64,000 nucleotides of DNA from Cryobacterium sp. SO2. GTDB taxonomy: Bacteria; Actinomycetota; Actinomycetes; Actinomycetales; Microbacteriaceae. The position numbers and the translations under genes are program-made. Within the stretch, counting starts at the first letter, position 1. Each line of letters begins with the position of its first letter. Location of the stretch: positions 2,418,001-2,482,000 of the forward strand of contig NZ_CP117849.1 of the NCBI RefSeq assembly GCF_026151165.2. The letters run 5' to 3'. Under the pieces are notes generated by a model that made no database searches, was not told the origin of the DNA, and was given only the letters and a program-made list of their open reading frames with translations. Positions 42,324-51,905 of the stretch are shown here, piece after piece.

Positions 42324-42610
42324 GGTTCTCCTCCGGTGGTGCGATCAGGTCGAGCCGCAGCTGCCCCTGGGTGGCCGCTCATCCACCAAGTATTGGTCAT
42401 TGTGCCAGCCAAAGATAGGGCGGCCGGTACCGCTGCGTCGAGCGTTGCCCATTCGGCCAGTTGCAACGGTGAGTTGGTGGACGCTCACAGCACTCTCGTC
42501 ATCCCACGCAAGGTTGAGGTCGTCCTTCTTGCCGCGAATCAGCGCGAAGCCGATGATCGCAGCAGCGACCATGGTGATGCCGGAGGGCGATACTCATCCA
42601 CTTTATCGAG

Positions 42611-42630
42611 ATATCGATAATGATCGATAT
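42611..42630 (+). promoter_or_regulatory. ArsR-type operator and promoter of the arsDA remnant
   Basis: ATATCGAT-AATG-ATCGATAT, perfect 8-bp arms, AT-rich, as in ArsR/SmtB operators. A TATACT box (42628-42633) overlaps its right arm. It stands 61 bp before arsD. No arsR gene accompanies it. Confidence 0.65.
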
Positions 42631-42691
42631 ACTCGGTTGGCCGGGAACAATCAACACCGTGTCGTCCCAACCGGAGGACGATGAGGCTCCC

Positions 42692-43096
42692 ATGACGAAC
42701 ATCCAGATCTTCGAACCCGGCCTGTGCTGCGGCATCTGCGGCGTCGACATTGACCAGCATCTGGTGACGGTATCCGCCGACATCGACCGGGCCACCTCCG
42801 CCGGCGGTTCTGTCCGCCGGTTCAACTTTGCCTAGGAGCCCCTCGCGTTCGCGGAGAACGAGACCGTCCGCACCTTCCTGCACACCGTGGGCCAGGAAGG
42901 CCTGCCCGTCACGATCGTCGACGGCTCAACCGTTTTGACCGGCCGGTACCCGTCCCGCCCCGAACTGGCCAAATGGGCCGGCCTGGGCGCCCCTGCCGTC
43001 GAAGGCCGCCCGTCGCTCCTCTCCCCCGACACCGCGCGAGAACCTGCTGCGTCCGACGCCGGATGCTGCGGTGGTGACAGCGGAGGCTGCTGCTAA
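42692..43096 (+). pseudogene. arsD: arsD arsenite metallochaperone, interrupted by a nonsense codon
   Basis: The frame encodes MTNIQIFEPGLCCGICGVDI, the ArsD opening with its vicinal Cys pair, and ends with CCGGDSGGCC, the other Cys pairs. An in-frame TAG sits at 42833-42835 (after FNFA, before EPLAFAENE), where relatives have Gln (RFNLAQEPLAF-like), so a single CAG to TAG change explains it. About 134 codons in all. ArsD hands As(III) to ArsA. The last base of its stop overlaps the arsA ATG. Confidence 0.85.
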
Positions 43097-44809
43097 TGAC
43101 ACCCGGTAGCGACACTCTCACCGGTACAGGCACCCGCAGCGACCTCGCTTTTCTTACCGACACGCCTCGGTTCCTCTTCTTCACCGGCAAAAGTGGAGTG
43201 GAAAAGGCCTCGATCGCCTGCGCGAGCGCGATCCACCTCGCTGAGGGCAGCGCATCCGTACTGTTGGTCAGCACCGACCCGGCCTCGAACGTCGGCCAGG
43301 TGTTCGGCGTGACGATCGGCAACACCGTGACGCCGATTGCCGCCGTGCCCGGGATCTCCGCCCTAGAAATCGACCCTGAACAGGCCGTCGAGAGCTACCG
43401 CGAGCGCATAGTCGGGCCCGTGCGCGGGCTGCTAACCGCCGCTGAGGTCGCCTCGATCGCGGAGCAGCTCTCAGGCGCCTGGACCACCGAGATCGCCTCG
43501 TTCAACGAGTTCACCGATCTGCTCACCGACGCCGCCTGGACCGCCGCATACGATCACATCATCTTCGATACCGCACCGACCGGGCACACCATACGGTTGC
43601 TGCAGCTGCCCGGCGACTGGACCGCGTTTTTAGATACGGGCAAGGGCGACCCGTCCTGCCTCGGCCCGCTGTCGGGTCTCGAAAAGCAGCGTGCCGTCTA
43701 TGCTCAGGCCGTGGCCGCGTTGGGCGATCCCGAGCGGACTCGCTTGATTCTCGTGGCGCGAGCTCAGCAATCCACGCTGGCCGAGGGCGTGAGCAGCAGG
43801 CGCTCGGCGCACGCGGCGACGCGTTGAGCGTATTGCCGACCGATTTCCTGCCCCTCAAGGCCGGCAACATGGTCGGACTAGCCGCACTACGCGGGCATCC
43901 TTCGGTGGACGAAACAGCGACCGTCGAAGACGATACGGCCGGCCCATCGACCCCCACGTCGAGCCCCCTCAGCGACCTCGTCGACCAGATTGCGGCTGAG
44001 GGCCACGGCCTCGTGATTCTCATGGGCAAAGGCGGCGTAGGCAAGACGACCATGGCCGCCGCTATCGCAGTGGCACTGGCAGAACGCGGATTCGAGGTGC
44101 ACTTCACTACGACAGATCCCGCTGCCCACCTGGCCGACACCCTCGCCGGTGACCTCGACAACCTCGAGGTCTCCCGGATAGACCCCGCTGTCGAAATCGA
44201 GCGTTATACCGACCACGTTCTGGCGACAGGGGGGCCCACCTCGATGAGCAGGGTCTGGCCATGCTCCGAGAAGACTTACGGTCGCCCTGCACGGAAGAAA
44301 TCGCTGTCTTCCAGGCATTCTCCAGAGTTACCCGGGAGGCCAAGCGCAAGTTCGTCGTGCTTGACACCGCCCCCACCGGGCACACCTTGCTCCTGCTCGA
44401 CGCAACGGGGTCCTATCACCGCGAGGTCTCCCGCCAGATGGGTAGCACGATGCACTTCACCACCCCCATGATGAAGCTCCAGGATCCAACCCAGACCAAG
44501 GTCCTACTGGTGGCCATTGCCGAGACGACACCTGTCCTTGAGGCCGCAGGCCTCCAGGAAGACCTGCGCCGCGCCGGAATCGAGCCATGGGCATGGATCG
44601 TGAATAACTCCATCGCAGCTGCAGCGCCAACATCCGCCCTCCTGCAGCGGCGGGCCGCCAACGAGCTCCCCGAGATCGACGCTGTGCGCACCAGCTACGC
44701 CACTCGAGTTGCCCTCCTACCGCTGCTCGCAGTGGAGCCGATTGGGATCCCGGCATTGGAGGCACTAATGGCCGCGTCGGCAGCCGAGAGGACTGTGTCG
44801 TCGGTTTAG
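43096..44809 (+). pseudogene. arsA: arsA arsenite-transporting ATPase, multiply disrupted
   Basis: Homology runs through three frames. Part 1 (43096 to about 43790) is the N-terminal ATPase half, with a degenerate P-loop GKSGVEKAS in place of GKGGVGKTS, DTAPTGHTIRLLQLPG intact. About 60-70 residues are then missing, and part 2 (from about 43830) resumes at LKAGNMVGLAAL and carries the intact second P-loop MGKGGVGKTT. A frameshift in a G6 run near 44230 leads to part 3 with DTAPTGHTLLLLDATGSYHRE to the end. The pump ATPase cannot be made. Confidence 0.88.
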
Positions 44810-44821
44810 GCCTGAGCAAGC

Positions 44822-45238
44822 TCAGCCCTGAAGGCGGGCGAGGAGCTCGTCGACCCGAGCGCGGATGTCGTCGCGGACCAGGCGCATGCGCTCCATACCC
44901 TGGATTCCATGCTCGGACGGTTCGTCCGTGATCCACGTCTCGAAGGTCGTGCCCGGCACTTCAGCGACCTGAGCCTCTTTACCGAGAACGACGACAACGT
45001 CAGCAGCGGCGAGCATCTCCGCTGTGATGAGCTTCGGGTGCTCATCGCCGACATCGACGCCCAGCTCGGCAAGAGACTCCACCGACTGTGCGTTCAGCGC
45101 CGCCCCGGGCTTCGTTCCCGCGGAGTGCACGGTGACGGTGTCCCCCGCTGCCGCACGCAGAAGAGCCGCCGCCATTTGCGACTTCCCCCCGTTCTTCTGG
45201 CAGACGAACAGAACGCTGGGGATAGGAGTCTCAGTCAT
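44822..45238 (-). CDS. arsC: Arsenate reductase, mycothiol-dependent (LMW-phosphatase fold)
   Basis: 138 residues. The active-site loop VCQKNGGKSQMAAALLR is that of actinobacterial arsenate-mycothiol transferases (Cys nucleophile; Lys where phosphatases have Arg). HSAGTKPG and WITDEPSEHGIQGMERM complete the domain. It forms the arsenate-mycothiol adduct that mycoredoxin reduces to arsenite. It is the only intact ars gene here, convergent with the arsA remnant; export of the arsenite would need another pump. Confidence 0.9.
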   Translation of the reverse strand: MTETPIPSVLFVCQKNGGKSQMAAALLRAAAGDTVTVHSAGTKPGAALNAQSVESLAELGVDVGDEHPKLITAEMLAAADVVVVLGKEAQVAEVPGTTFETWITDEPSEHGIQGMERMRLVRDDIRARVDELLARLQG

Positions 45239-45396
45239 GACGCAATGGTAACTACCGCGAAGAGACAGTCGACGCTGTGCACGGTCAACGAGTCGCTCTT
45301 GGGCGTTTGTTTGGAGGCGGCCAAACGGCGATTACAAATTGCAGCGTTCCACGCGCCTGATCTCGAGACTGCCGGCGAGGTCGCTGGCAACCAGGG

Positions 45397-45555
45397 TCAA
45401 GACGAGTCCCGGCCGGAGTCCGCGGGATTATCGTTTGGAGTATCACTGTCCGTGTACTCGCCCTCGGTCTGATTCTCGCTGACAATTGCGTCCGACGAGC
45501 CGGCCGCAGACTCGGAATCGGTGTATTCACCATCTGACTCGTTGTTGATCTTCAT
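45397..45555 (-). CDS. 52-residue acidic protein with two GEYTDS motifs (copy 1)
   Basis: Unknown small family. The sequence begins MKINNESDGEYTDSE and has a second motif, EGEYTDSDTPN, 23 residues on; overall very acidic, Ser/Asp/Glu-rich, no Cys, no hydrophobic segment, so probably disordered. The ATG at 45555 has a GAGAGAAG site, and the leader TTCGAGAG..GA is shared with copy 2 at 57701-57859. The two proteins are the same length and align without gaps at about 30 of 52 positions, which supports real coding. Located next to arsC. Confidence 0.68.
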   Translation of the reverse strand: MKINNESDGEYTDSESAAGSSDAIVSENQTEGEYTDSDTPNDNPADSGRDSS

Positions 45556-45770
45556 GAGCTTCTCTCTCGAAAGGAATCTCATTTTAAGTGTCAGTACCGG
45601 CAATAGATAGGCTGAATGCCGTCATTTAGCCCTTCTCCTGCCCGACCGAGATATGCACCAGACGCCATGGCCCCTATCGAGTGGCAGACTTCGCCACGTC
45701 CTACTCGACCCACGGTCGTAGCCCTCTACGGCAACGGTGGCGCCCCAGATCACGGCAAGATCTTTCGCCG

Positions 45771-46819
<1,049 letters not shown>

Positions 46820-46823
<4 letters not shown>

Positions 46824-47179
46824 GCCCCGGCCTCCGAGTGATGATGGCGTGGGTTCGAACTCAACGAGTGCTCGGCTTGGAAGATCGCATCGGATACCAA
46901 CTGCTTCGCATGTTCATTGGCCAGGCTGTAGAACACCTTGGTTCCCTCCTGCCGGCTGGTCACGAATCGTGACAGGCGCAGCTTGGCTAGATGCTGTGAC
47001 ACTGACGACGGGGACTTTTCCAGCAGCTCGGCCAGGCTGTTAACCGAGAGTTCGCCGTCGCGCAGGGCGAGAATGATGCGGATCCGGGTGGCATCGGCGA
47101 GCATCGCGAACACCTCGACTGCCAATTCGACGTATTGGCTGTCGGGTTCACGTCCGCAAACGGGCTTATCTGCATCCAT
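46820..47179 (-). CDS. ArsR/SmtB-family metal-responsive repressor
   Basis: 119 residues, winged-helix ArsR: AVEVFAMLADATRIRIILALRDG, LAELLEKSPSSVSQHLAKLRLSRFV and RQEGTKVFYSLANEH. A Cys in DKPVCGRE near the N-terminus and a C-terminal run HHHSEAGA with the alpha-5 residues (HAKQLVSDAIFQAEH) suit a Zn/Co/Ni/Cd sensor of SmtB/NmtR type rather than an arsenic sensor. First gene of the two-gene operon with the CDF exporter. Confidence 0.9.
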
Positions 47180-47232
47180 ACGCAGATTCTTACATTAAAA
47201 CCCCACGTCTTGTAATCGCCGTGCACCGAACC

Positions 47233-48366
47233 TCAGCGTTGATGGCGGATCAAGGGAAACTCAACTGTAAAGGTCGCGCCTCGGCCGGCACCGGCACTCT
47301 CTGCTCGGATGCTTCCACCGTGGGCCTCGGTGATGGACTTGGCGATCGCCAGGCCTACTCCCGACCCGCCGTGAGCGCGGTCCCGGCTGGCGTCCACTCG
47401 GTAGAAACGCTCGAAAACATGCGAAATGTGGTCGGGCGGAATTCCATGGCCTTCGTCGGACACGGCTATCGCCGCCCGGCCGTCGACTACCGCGGCGGAG
47501 AGCACCACCTCGCGCCCGGCCGGGGTGTGTCGAACTGCGTTGTCGAGGAGATTTGTCAGGACCTGACCGATGCGATCGCTGTCCCCGCTGACAGCAGCGT
47601 CCCGGGCGTCTGCGGACATGGTGACCGTCAGCGTGACGTTCTGGGCAGCGTATTGCGCCGTCGCCTGGGCTACTGCATCCGCGACCACCTGGGCAACGGG
47701 CAGGCGTCGTCGGTGCATAGTGAGTCGGCCTTCCTCTGCAGTCGTCACGATGGCGACGTCCTCGCTAAGCCGTGCCAGACGGGTGACCTGGTCCCCCAGC
47801 ATCGTGAGGGTTGCCGGATCCGCTTCTTGCACACCATCGGCGATGGCCTCAAGGTAGGCGCCGATGGTGGTGATGGGGGTACGCATTTCGTGCGCCAGGT
47901 CGCCCAGCATCCTCGTTCTGGTCGCTTCGATCCGACCCAGATCGGTGGCCATCGAGTTGAAGGCCGAAGTGAGGTCGTCGAACTCACTGCCCAGGCCTAC
48001 AGCTGGGATCCGCGCGGTGTAGTCCCCGTCCGCCACCCGGCCGGCCGCTTCAGTGACGGGTGCCAGGGATCGCGTGATCCGGCGGGAGAGGAAAAGGCTC
48101 ACCCCGACTGACGCCGCCAGAGCAGCGAAAAGGGCCACGGCAAGGGAAAGCATGGATGCCGTCCGGAATGCCTCCTCGGCATGCACCGTTGAGTCAGCCC
48201 CAGAACCACCCATGCCCATCATGTGAACATGGAATATGGCTGGGCCGATCCCTGCAACGACGACCCAAGCAGTTGCGACTCCGACAAGTACAACGACGAG
48301 GATGGCGCCGAGCAGGCGAGCACTGAGGTCCCTCGGGCCAGGGACCCGAGTGCGTGTTCTGCTCAC
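47233..48366 (-). CDS. Sensor histidine kinase with His/Met-rich extracytoplasmic loop
   Basis: 377 residues. Two membrane helices (about 17-40 and 75-98) enclose a short outside loop with FHVHMMGMGG, ligands suited to Cu+ or Ag+. Then HAMP, H-box MLGDLAHEMRTPITT, N-box LLDNAVRHTPAG, DEGHGIP and GSGVGLAIAK. Coupled by a 4-bp overlap to the response-regulator gene before it. It likely controls the copper-type genes on either side (inference). Confidence 0.9.
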   Translation of the reverse strand: MSRTRTRVPGPRDLSARLLGAILVVVLVGVATAWVVVAGIGPAIFHVHMMGMGGSGADSTVHAEEAFRTASMLSLAVALFAALAASVGVSLFLSRRITRSLAPVTEAAGRVADGDYTARIPAVGLGSEFDDLTSAFNSMATDLGRIEATRTRMLGDLAHEMRTPITTIGAYLEAIADGVQEADPATLTMLGDQVTRLARLSEDVAIVTTAEEGRLTMHRRRLPVAQVVADAVAQATAQYAAQNVTLTVTMSADARDAAVSGDSDRIGQVLTNLLDNAVRHTPAGREVVLSAAVVDGRAAIAVSDEGHGIPPDHISHVFERFYRVDASRDRAHGGSGVGLAIAKSITEAHGGSIRAESAGAGRGATFTVEFPLIRHQR

Positions 48367-49100
48367 GCTCCCACGCCCATCTGGTAGCCAACCCCGCGCA
48401 CTGTCCGGATGAAGACCGGTGACGACGGATCATCACCGATCTTGCGCCGCACATGCCCGATATGCACGTCCACCAAATGCGGATCGCTCATCCAGCCGTC
48501 TCCCCATACGGCATCAATCAGTTGCTGCCGGGAGAAGACAATTCGAGGTTGGCCGGCCAACGCCACCAGCACCTCGAACTCGGTGCGGGTCAGGTCCACC
48601 GGTTCACCGCTTCGGTGAACTTCGCGGCCGGCGACGTCGATGTGAAGGGAGCCAAAGACAAGAGGCGGTGTGCCGAGCGCGGCGGCTTGTTCGCTGGGGC
48701 GCGGTCGGCGGAGCATAGCGCGCACTCGAGCTACTAGCTCTCGCGGGCTGAATGGTTTGGTCAGGTAGTCGTCTGCTCCGACAGAGAGACCGACCAGCTT
48801 GTCGATCTCCTCGACCCGCGCGGTCAGCATGATGATGTAGCAATCAGTGAAGGTGCGCACGGTACGACAAACCTCAATGCCATCCATCCCTGGCAGGCCC
48901 AAATCGAGAACGATGATTGCGGGGGCCCAATCTCGTGCCTTCGTCACGGCGGACTGGCCGTCGGCCGCCGTCTCAACGTCGAACCCATCTCGCTCCAAGT
49001 AGCCGGCCACCAACTCGAGCAGCGGTACCTCGTCGTCGACCACCAAGACTCGCGGACGCGGCTCCGCAGTGGTCTGTGGCCTGAAGGTCGTTGACATCAT
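48363..49100 (-). CDS. OmpR-family response regulator
   Basis: 245 residues. Receiver: VLVVDDEVPLLELV, phospho-Asp in IIVLDLGLPGMDG, Lys in YLTKPFSPREL. Winged helix from about 145 ends TVRGVGYQMG. A start one codon later is possible (tandem ATG). The 278 bp between it and the divergent DUF6153 gene hold two direct copies of CTTTGTCAA, candidate promoter or binding elements. Confidence 0.92.
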   Translation of the reverse strand: MMSTTFRPQTTAEPRPRVLVVDDEVPLLELVAGYLERDGFDVETAADGQSAVTKARDWAPAIIVLDLGLPGMDGIEVCRTVRTFTDCYIIMLTARVEEIDKLVGLSVGADDYLTKPFSPRELVARVRAMLRRPRPSEQAAALGTPPLVFGSLHIDVAGREVHRSGEPVDLTRTEFEVLVALAGQPRIVFSRQQLIDAVWGDGWMSDPHLVDVHIGHVRRKIGDDPSSPVFIRTVRGVGYQMGVGA

Positions 49101-49378
49101 GGTCTCATTGTCCCTCCGGGTTCATCCCGGACCTCTCTGATGAGCGGCCACAGCCCATATCCCCAGTCAATCTTTGTCAAAAGCCCATTCAGTGGATTTC
49201 ATCCACCGCGGGCTTGTCGCCAGCCAGGAGAATCCAACTATGCAGATCCCCCAAACGCTGACTCGGTCGTGATTTGCTGACCCTCAGCCGCGGCATTCTC
49301 AGCTGAACTTTGTCAAGTGCCGATACGGTTTTCGGGTATCCGCGTTCGCAACGTGGCCTGATCGACACCGGAGGTGAC

Positions 49379-49858
49379 ATGGACCCGCACGGCAATTCCG
49401 TAACTAAACGTCGCCAAGGACCCGCTGTCGCATACGTGTTCACTGCGGTTCTGGTGCTAACAGCCATGCTGCTAGGAATCCTGGCCATGCACTCAATAAT
49501 CGGCGAACACGGCGTCGCGTCGGGGGCAGCCGAGTCCACAGCACATTCCGACACCATCCCGAGTGGCGCAGACTTCAGAACTGAGATGGCGGTCGTGGCG
49601 ACAGCGGCGATGATCCCGCTAATGGCGCATGCCGAAGTTGGCCTGTTCGGTTGCGCGGACTGCATGCTCGACTGCGCCATGTGGGCGATGACCTGCGCCA
49701 TCCTGCTGGTCCTGGCGTCTCTCATCATTCTCGCCCGCACCCCGGCCACGTATCGGCGCCTGCTCGAAGCGGGCGGGCGCGTCGTCTCTGTCTTTCATGG
49801 CCCTGCGCCCCATCTTTTCCGGCCTAGCTTGGTCGTTCTTTCCATCAGTCGCACCTAA
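49379..49858 (+). CDS. DUF6153-family Cys-rich membrane protein
   Basis: 159 residues. One membrane helix near residues 20-40, an outside segment, and a second hydrophobic stretch after the Cys cluster CADCMLDCAMWAMTC. This cluster and the layout match DUF6153 proteins, which are often encoded just before DUF305 genes in actinobacterial copper loci. GGAGGTGAC is a near-ideal ribosome site for the ATG at 49379. Function unproven; metal binding is likely. Confidence 0.75.
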   Translation: MDPHGNSVTKRRQGPAVAYVFTAVLVLTAMLLGILAMHSIIGEHGVASGAAESTAHSDTIPSGADFRTEMAVVATAAMIPLMAHAEVGLFGCADCMLDCAMWAMTCAILLVLASLIILARTPATYRRLLEAGGRVVSVFHGPAPHLFRPSLVVLSISRT

Positions 49859-49950
49859 AACCGGCAATGGCCTTCGCGTCACTTGACGCCTGCCTTCACG
49901 ACGCCGTATGGCGAACCGGTTTCTCACGCCTGACTCTGAATGGATTAACA

Positions 49951-50562
49951 ATGCCCAAGCCACGTACCAACCTCCTTACTGCCGCGGCCATCGCGACAGC
50001 ACTCACTCTCAGCGCCTGCGTCGGCGGAACCACCGATACCGGTTCATCCGCCGCCCCCAGCTCCCCCGATTCCTCCGCCTCCTCGGTCGATTTCGTCGAC
50101 GCGGACGTCGAGTTCGCCCAGATGATGATCCCCCACCACGAACAGGCCGTTGAAATGAGCGACGACCTCCTTGCGAAGGACGGCATCGACCCGCGCATCG
50201 TGGATCTGGCCACCGAGATCAAGGCCGCCCAGGAGCCCGAAATCAAGCAGCTCGAATCGTGGCTGACAGCATGGGGAATGGATGACACCAGCTCCAGCGA
50301 GATGGATATGTCCGACATGGATCACGGCACGGACGGCATGATGTCCGATGACGACATGAACGCCCTCAAGTCCGCTTCCTCAGAGGACGCCGGGAAGCTT
50401 TTCCTCGAACAGATGATCGTTCATCACCAGGGCGCCATCGCGATGGCGCAGACCGAGATCGACGAGGGACAATACCCGGACGCCGTGGACATGGCCACGA
50501 ACATCGTGGAGAGCCAGACCGCTGAGATTGATGTCATGAACGACATCCTCGCCACACTCTAG
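49951..50562 (+). CDS. DUF305-domain lipoprotein
   Basis: 203 residues. Signal peptide with lipobox LSAC, a Ser/Pro-rich spacer, then DUF305 with its duplicated metal-type motif: FAQMMIPHHEQAVEMS and FLEQMIVHHQGAIAMA. Between them is a Met/Asp-rich stretch (SEMDMSDMDHGTDGMM). DUF305 proteins are extracytoplasmic and recurrent in copper and silver resistance clusters. A perfect hairpin terminator follows. Confidence 0.9.
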   Translation: MPKPRTNLLTAAAIATALTLSACVGGTTDTGSSAAPSSPDSSASSVDFVDADVEFAQMMIPHHEQAVEMSDDLLAKDGIDPRIVDLATEIKAAQEPEIKQLESWLTAWGMDDTSSSEMDMSDMDHGTDGMMSDDDMNALKSASSEDAGKLFLEQMIVHHQGAIAMAQTEIDEGQYPDAVDMATNIVESQTAEIDVMNDILATL

Positions 50563-50575
50563 AACTCCCCCACCA

Positions 50576-50606
50576 GGATCGGGGCCGCGCATCGCGGCCC
50601 CGATCC
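50576..50606 (+). terminator. Perfect 14-bp hairpin after the DUF305 gene
   Basis: GGATCGGGGCCGCG, loop CAT, CGCGGCCCCGATCC; starts 13 nt after the stop codon. No U-run. Confidence 0.8.
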
Positions 50607-50692
50607 GCGGCGTGCCCAACTCGGACACCATCTCCTCGCCTCCCTGAGGCGCAGATTGAGCGCGCCAACGTGATCGCAAGGACCACCTCCTC

Positions 50693-51259
50693 ATGACCGC
50701 ATCACCCCATCTCCCCCGCAAACAATTGCGCCTGGCCGAAAAACACCCGCACCTCAGCCGCCGAGCACAACGACCACTCCCCGCGACCCGTCGACCGGGC
50801 CGCCGCCTCAAAGGGAACTATCTCGGCTCTGCAATTCAGTGGCCCTTCCTTGTCGGAGTACCCATCACCACTGATTTCGGTCCTCGGATTCCCTCGTGCG
50901 ATGGATGCTCCAGCTTCCATGAGGGCATCGATATGAACCCGGGCGTGAACACTCCGATCCAAGCGGTCGCGAATGGCGTCGTGAGAGAAGTCTCCAGCAC
51001 TGGCAAAAGCGGACTGGGTGTGTACGCGATCATCGACCACATGATCGACGGGCGTCTCGTCAGCAGCCTGTACGCCCACATGACGGAAGGCACCCTGGCA
51101 TTTGCTGTCGGCGACCCCGTCCTCGTCGGCCAGCTGGTGGGAAACGTTGGCAACACCGGTCAAAGTACCGGCCCACACCTTCACTTCGAGATCCTCCTTG
51201 ACGGGGTCACCCCGACGGCCCCGTACGCCTGGCTGACAGACAAGGTGAGCGCATCATGA
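50693..51259 (+). CDS. M23-family (LytM-like) metallopeptidase
   Basis: 188 residues. The peptidase domain (about 50-185) has WPFLVGVPITTDFGPR, zinc ligands in FHEGIDM and the HLHFE motif of the M23 fold; SLYAHM supplies the third. These enzymes cut peptidoglycan cross-bridges outside the cell. No signal peptide or membrane helix is visible; the N-terminus is basic and Arg/Pro-rich, so the gene may be 5'-truncated relative to its secreted relatives. Confidence 0.85.
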   Translation: MTASPHLPRKQLRLAEKHPHLSRRAQRPLPATRRPGRRLKGNYLGSAIQWPFLVGVPITTDFGPRIPSCDGCSSFHEGIDMNPGVNTPIQAVANGVVREVSSTGKSGLGVYAIIDHMIDGRLVSSLYAHMTEGTLAFAVGDPVLVGQLVGNVGNTGQSTGPHLHFEILLDGVTPTAPYAWLTDKVSAS

Positions 51260-51272
51260 CAGGCAGGCTGCG

Positions 51273-51872
51273 ATGACCGTCATCGGATACGCGCGTGTTG
51301 CAACGCGCAAGAAGAGAGTTGATGAGCGAGAAATCGCGTTGACCTCGGCCGGCGCCGAGCGCGTATTTGTGGACCACGGCGAGTCGAGGAATAAGGCGTC
51401 GCTGCCGCAGTTTTCAGCTTGCCTGGATTACTTGCGGGCAGGTGACCTCTTGTTGGTTTGCCAGCTGAGCCAGTTGGATCGGTTGGGTCGTGACGATCGT
51501 TTGATTACGCTGCTTCATGAGCTCGGCGAACGCGGCATCGGGCTTCGTTCGCTAGCGGAACCGGCGATCGATACGACCGGCCCCTCAGGCCGGGCCCTCT
51601 TCGATATCATCGCTGTGTTCACTCAGCTGCGTACTGAGTCGATCCAGGTGCACCGGCGCGATGGCCCCGCACCGGCTCGAGCACATGGGCGCAACGGCGC
51701 ACGCCCCACAGATATGACAAACGAGAGGATCGCTGTAGCTATCGATATGCGCGAAAGGGGCGCCACGATTGACACGATCGCCACCACTCTCGGCGTCGAC
51801 AACGTCACTGTGCAACGCGCGCTCCTGAGCAACCCGGACGGACAGCCGAAGTTGGCGCGCGATGAGGGATGA
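51273..51872 (+). CDS. Serine recombinase (resolvase/invertase type) with the catalytic Ser replaced
   Basis: 199 residues. The resolvase domain is clear: MTVIGYARVATRKK, LRAGDLLLVCQLSQLDRLGR, IDTTGPSGRALFDIIAVF, and a C-terminal HTH (GATIDTIATTLGVDNVTVQRA). Where active enzymes read YARVS, this one has YARVA, so the nucleophile is absent. The stretch after the catalytic core (QVHRRDGPAPARAHGRNGARP) corresponds to the usual hinge. It is probably a relic of the element that carried the metal genes. Confidence 0.85.
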   Translation: MTVIGYARVATRKKRVDEREIALTSAGAERVFVDHGESRNKASLPQFSACLDYLRAGDLLLVCQLSQLDRLGRDDRLITLLHELGERGIGLRSLAEPAIDTTGPSGRALFDIIAVFTQLRTESIQVHRRDGPAPARAHGRNGARPTDMTNERIAVAIDMRERGATIDTIATTLGVDNVTVQRALLSNPDGQPKLARDEG

Positions 51873-51905
51873 TGTCGGGCAGACGAGCCCGCTGCCCGTC
51901 TCGCG

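Noticed and set aside
42345..42572. A 75-codon minus-strand frame starting MVAAAIIGFALIRGKK
   Set aside because: The opening resembles the C-terminus of MFS exporters, but the rest is unrecognised and there is no ribosome site; at most a relic, too weak to list.
42611..42630. Replication origin or plasmid iteron
   Set aside because: Only one inverted repeat exists and it fits an ArsR-type operator before arsD.
43096..43827. Intact stand-alone ArsA-like ATPase
   Set aside because: The P-loop residues are altered and the homology continues in other frames downstream, so it is a broken arsA, not a separate gene.
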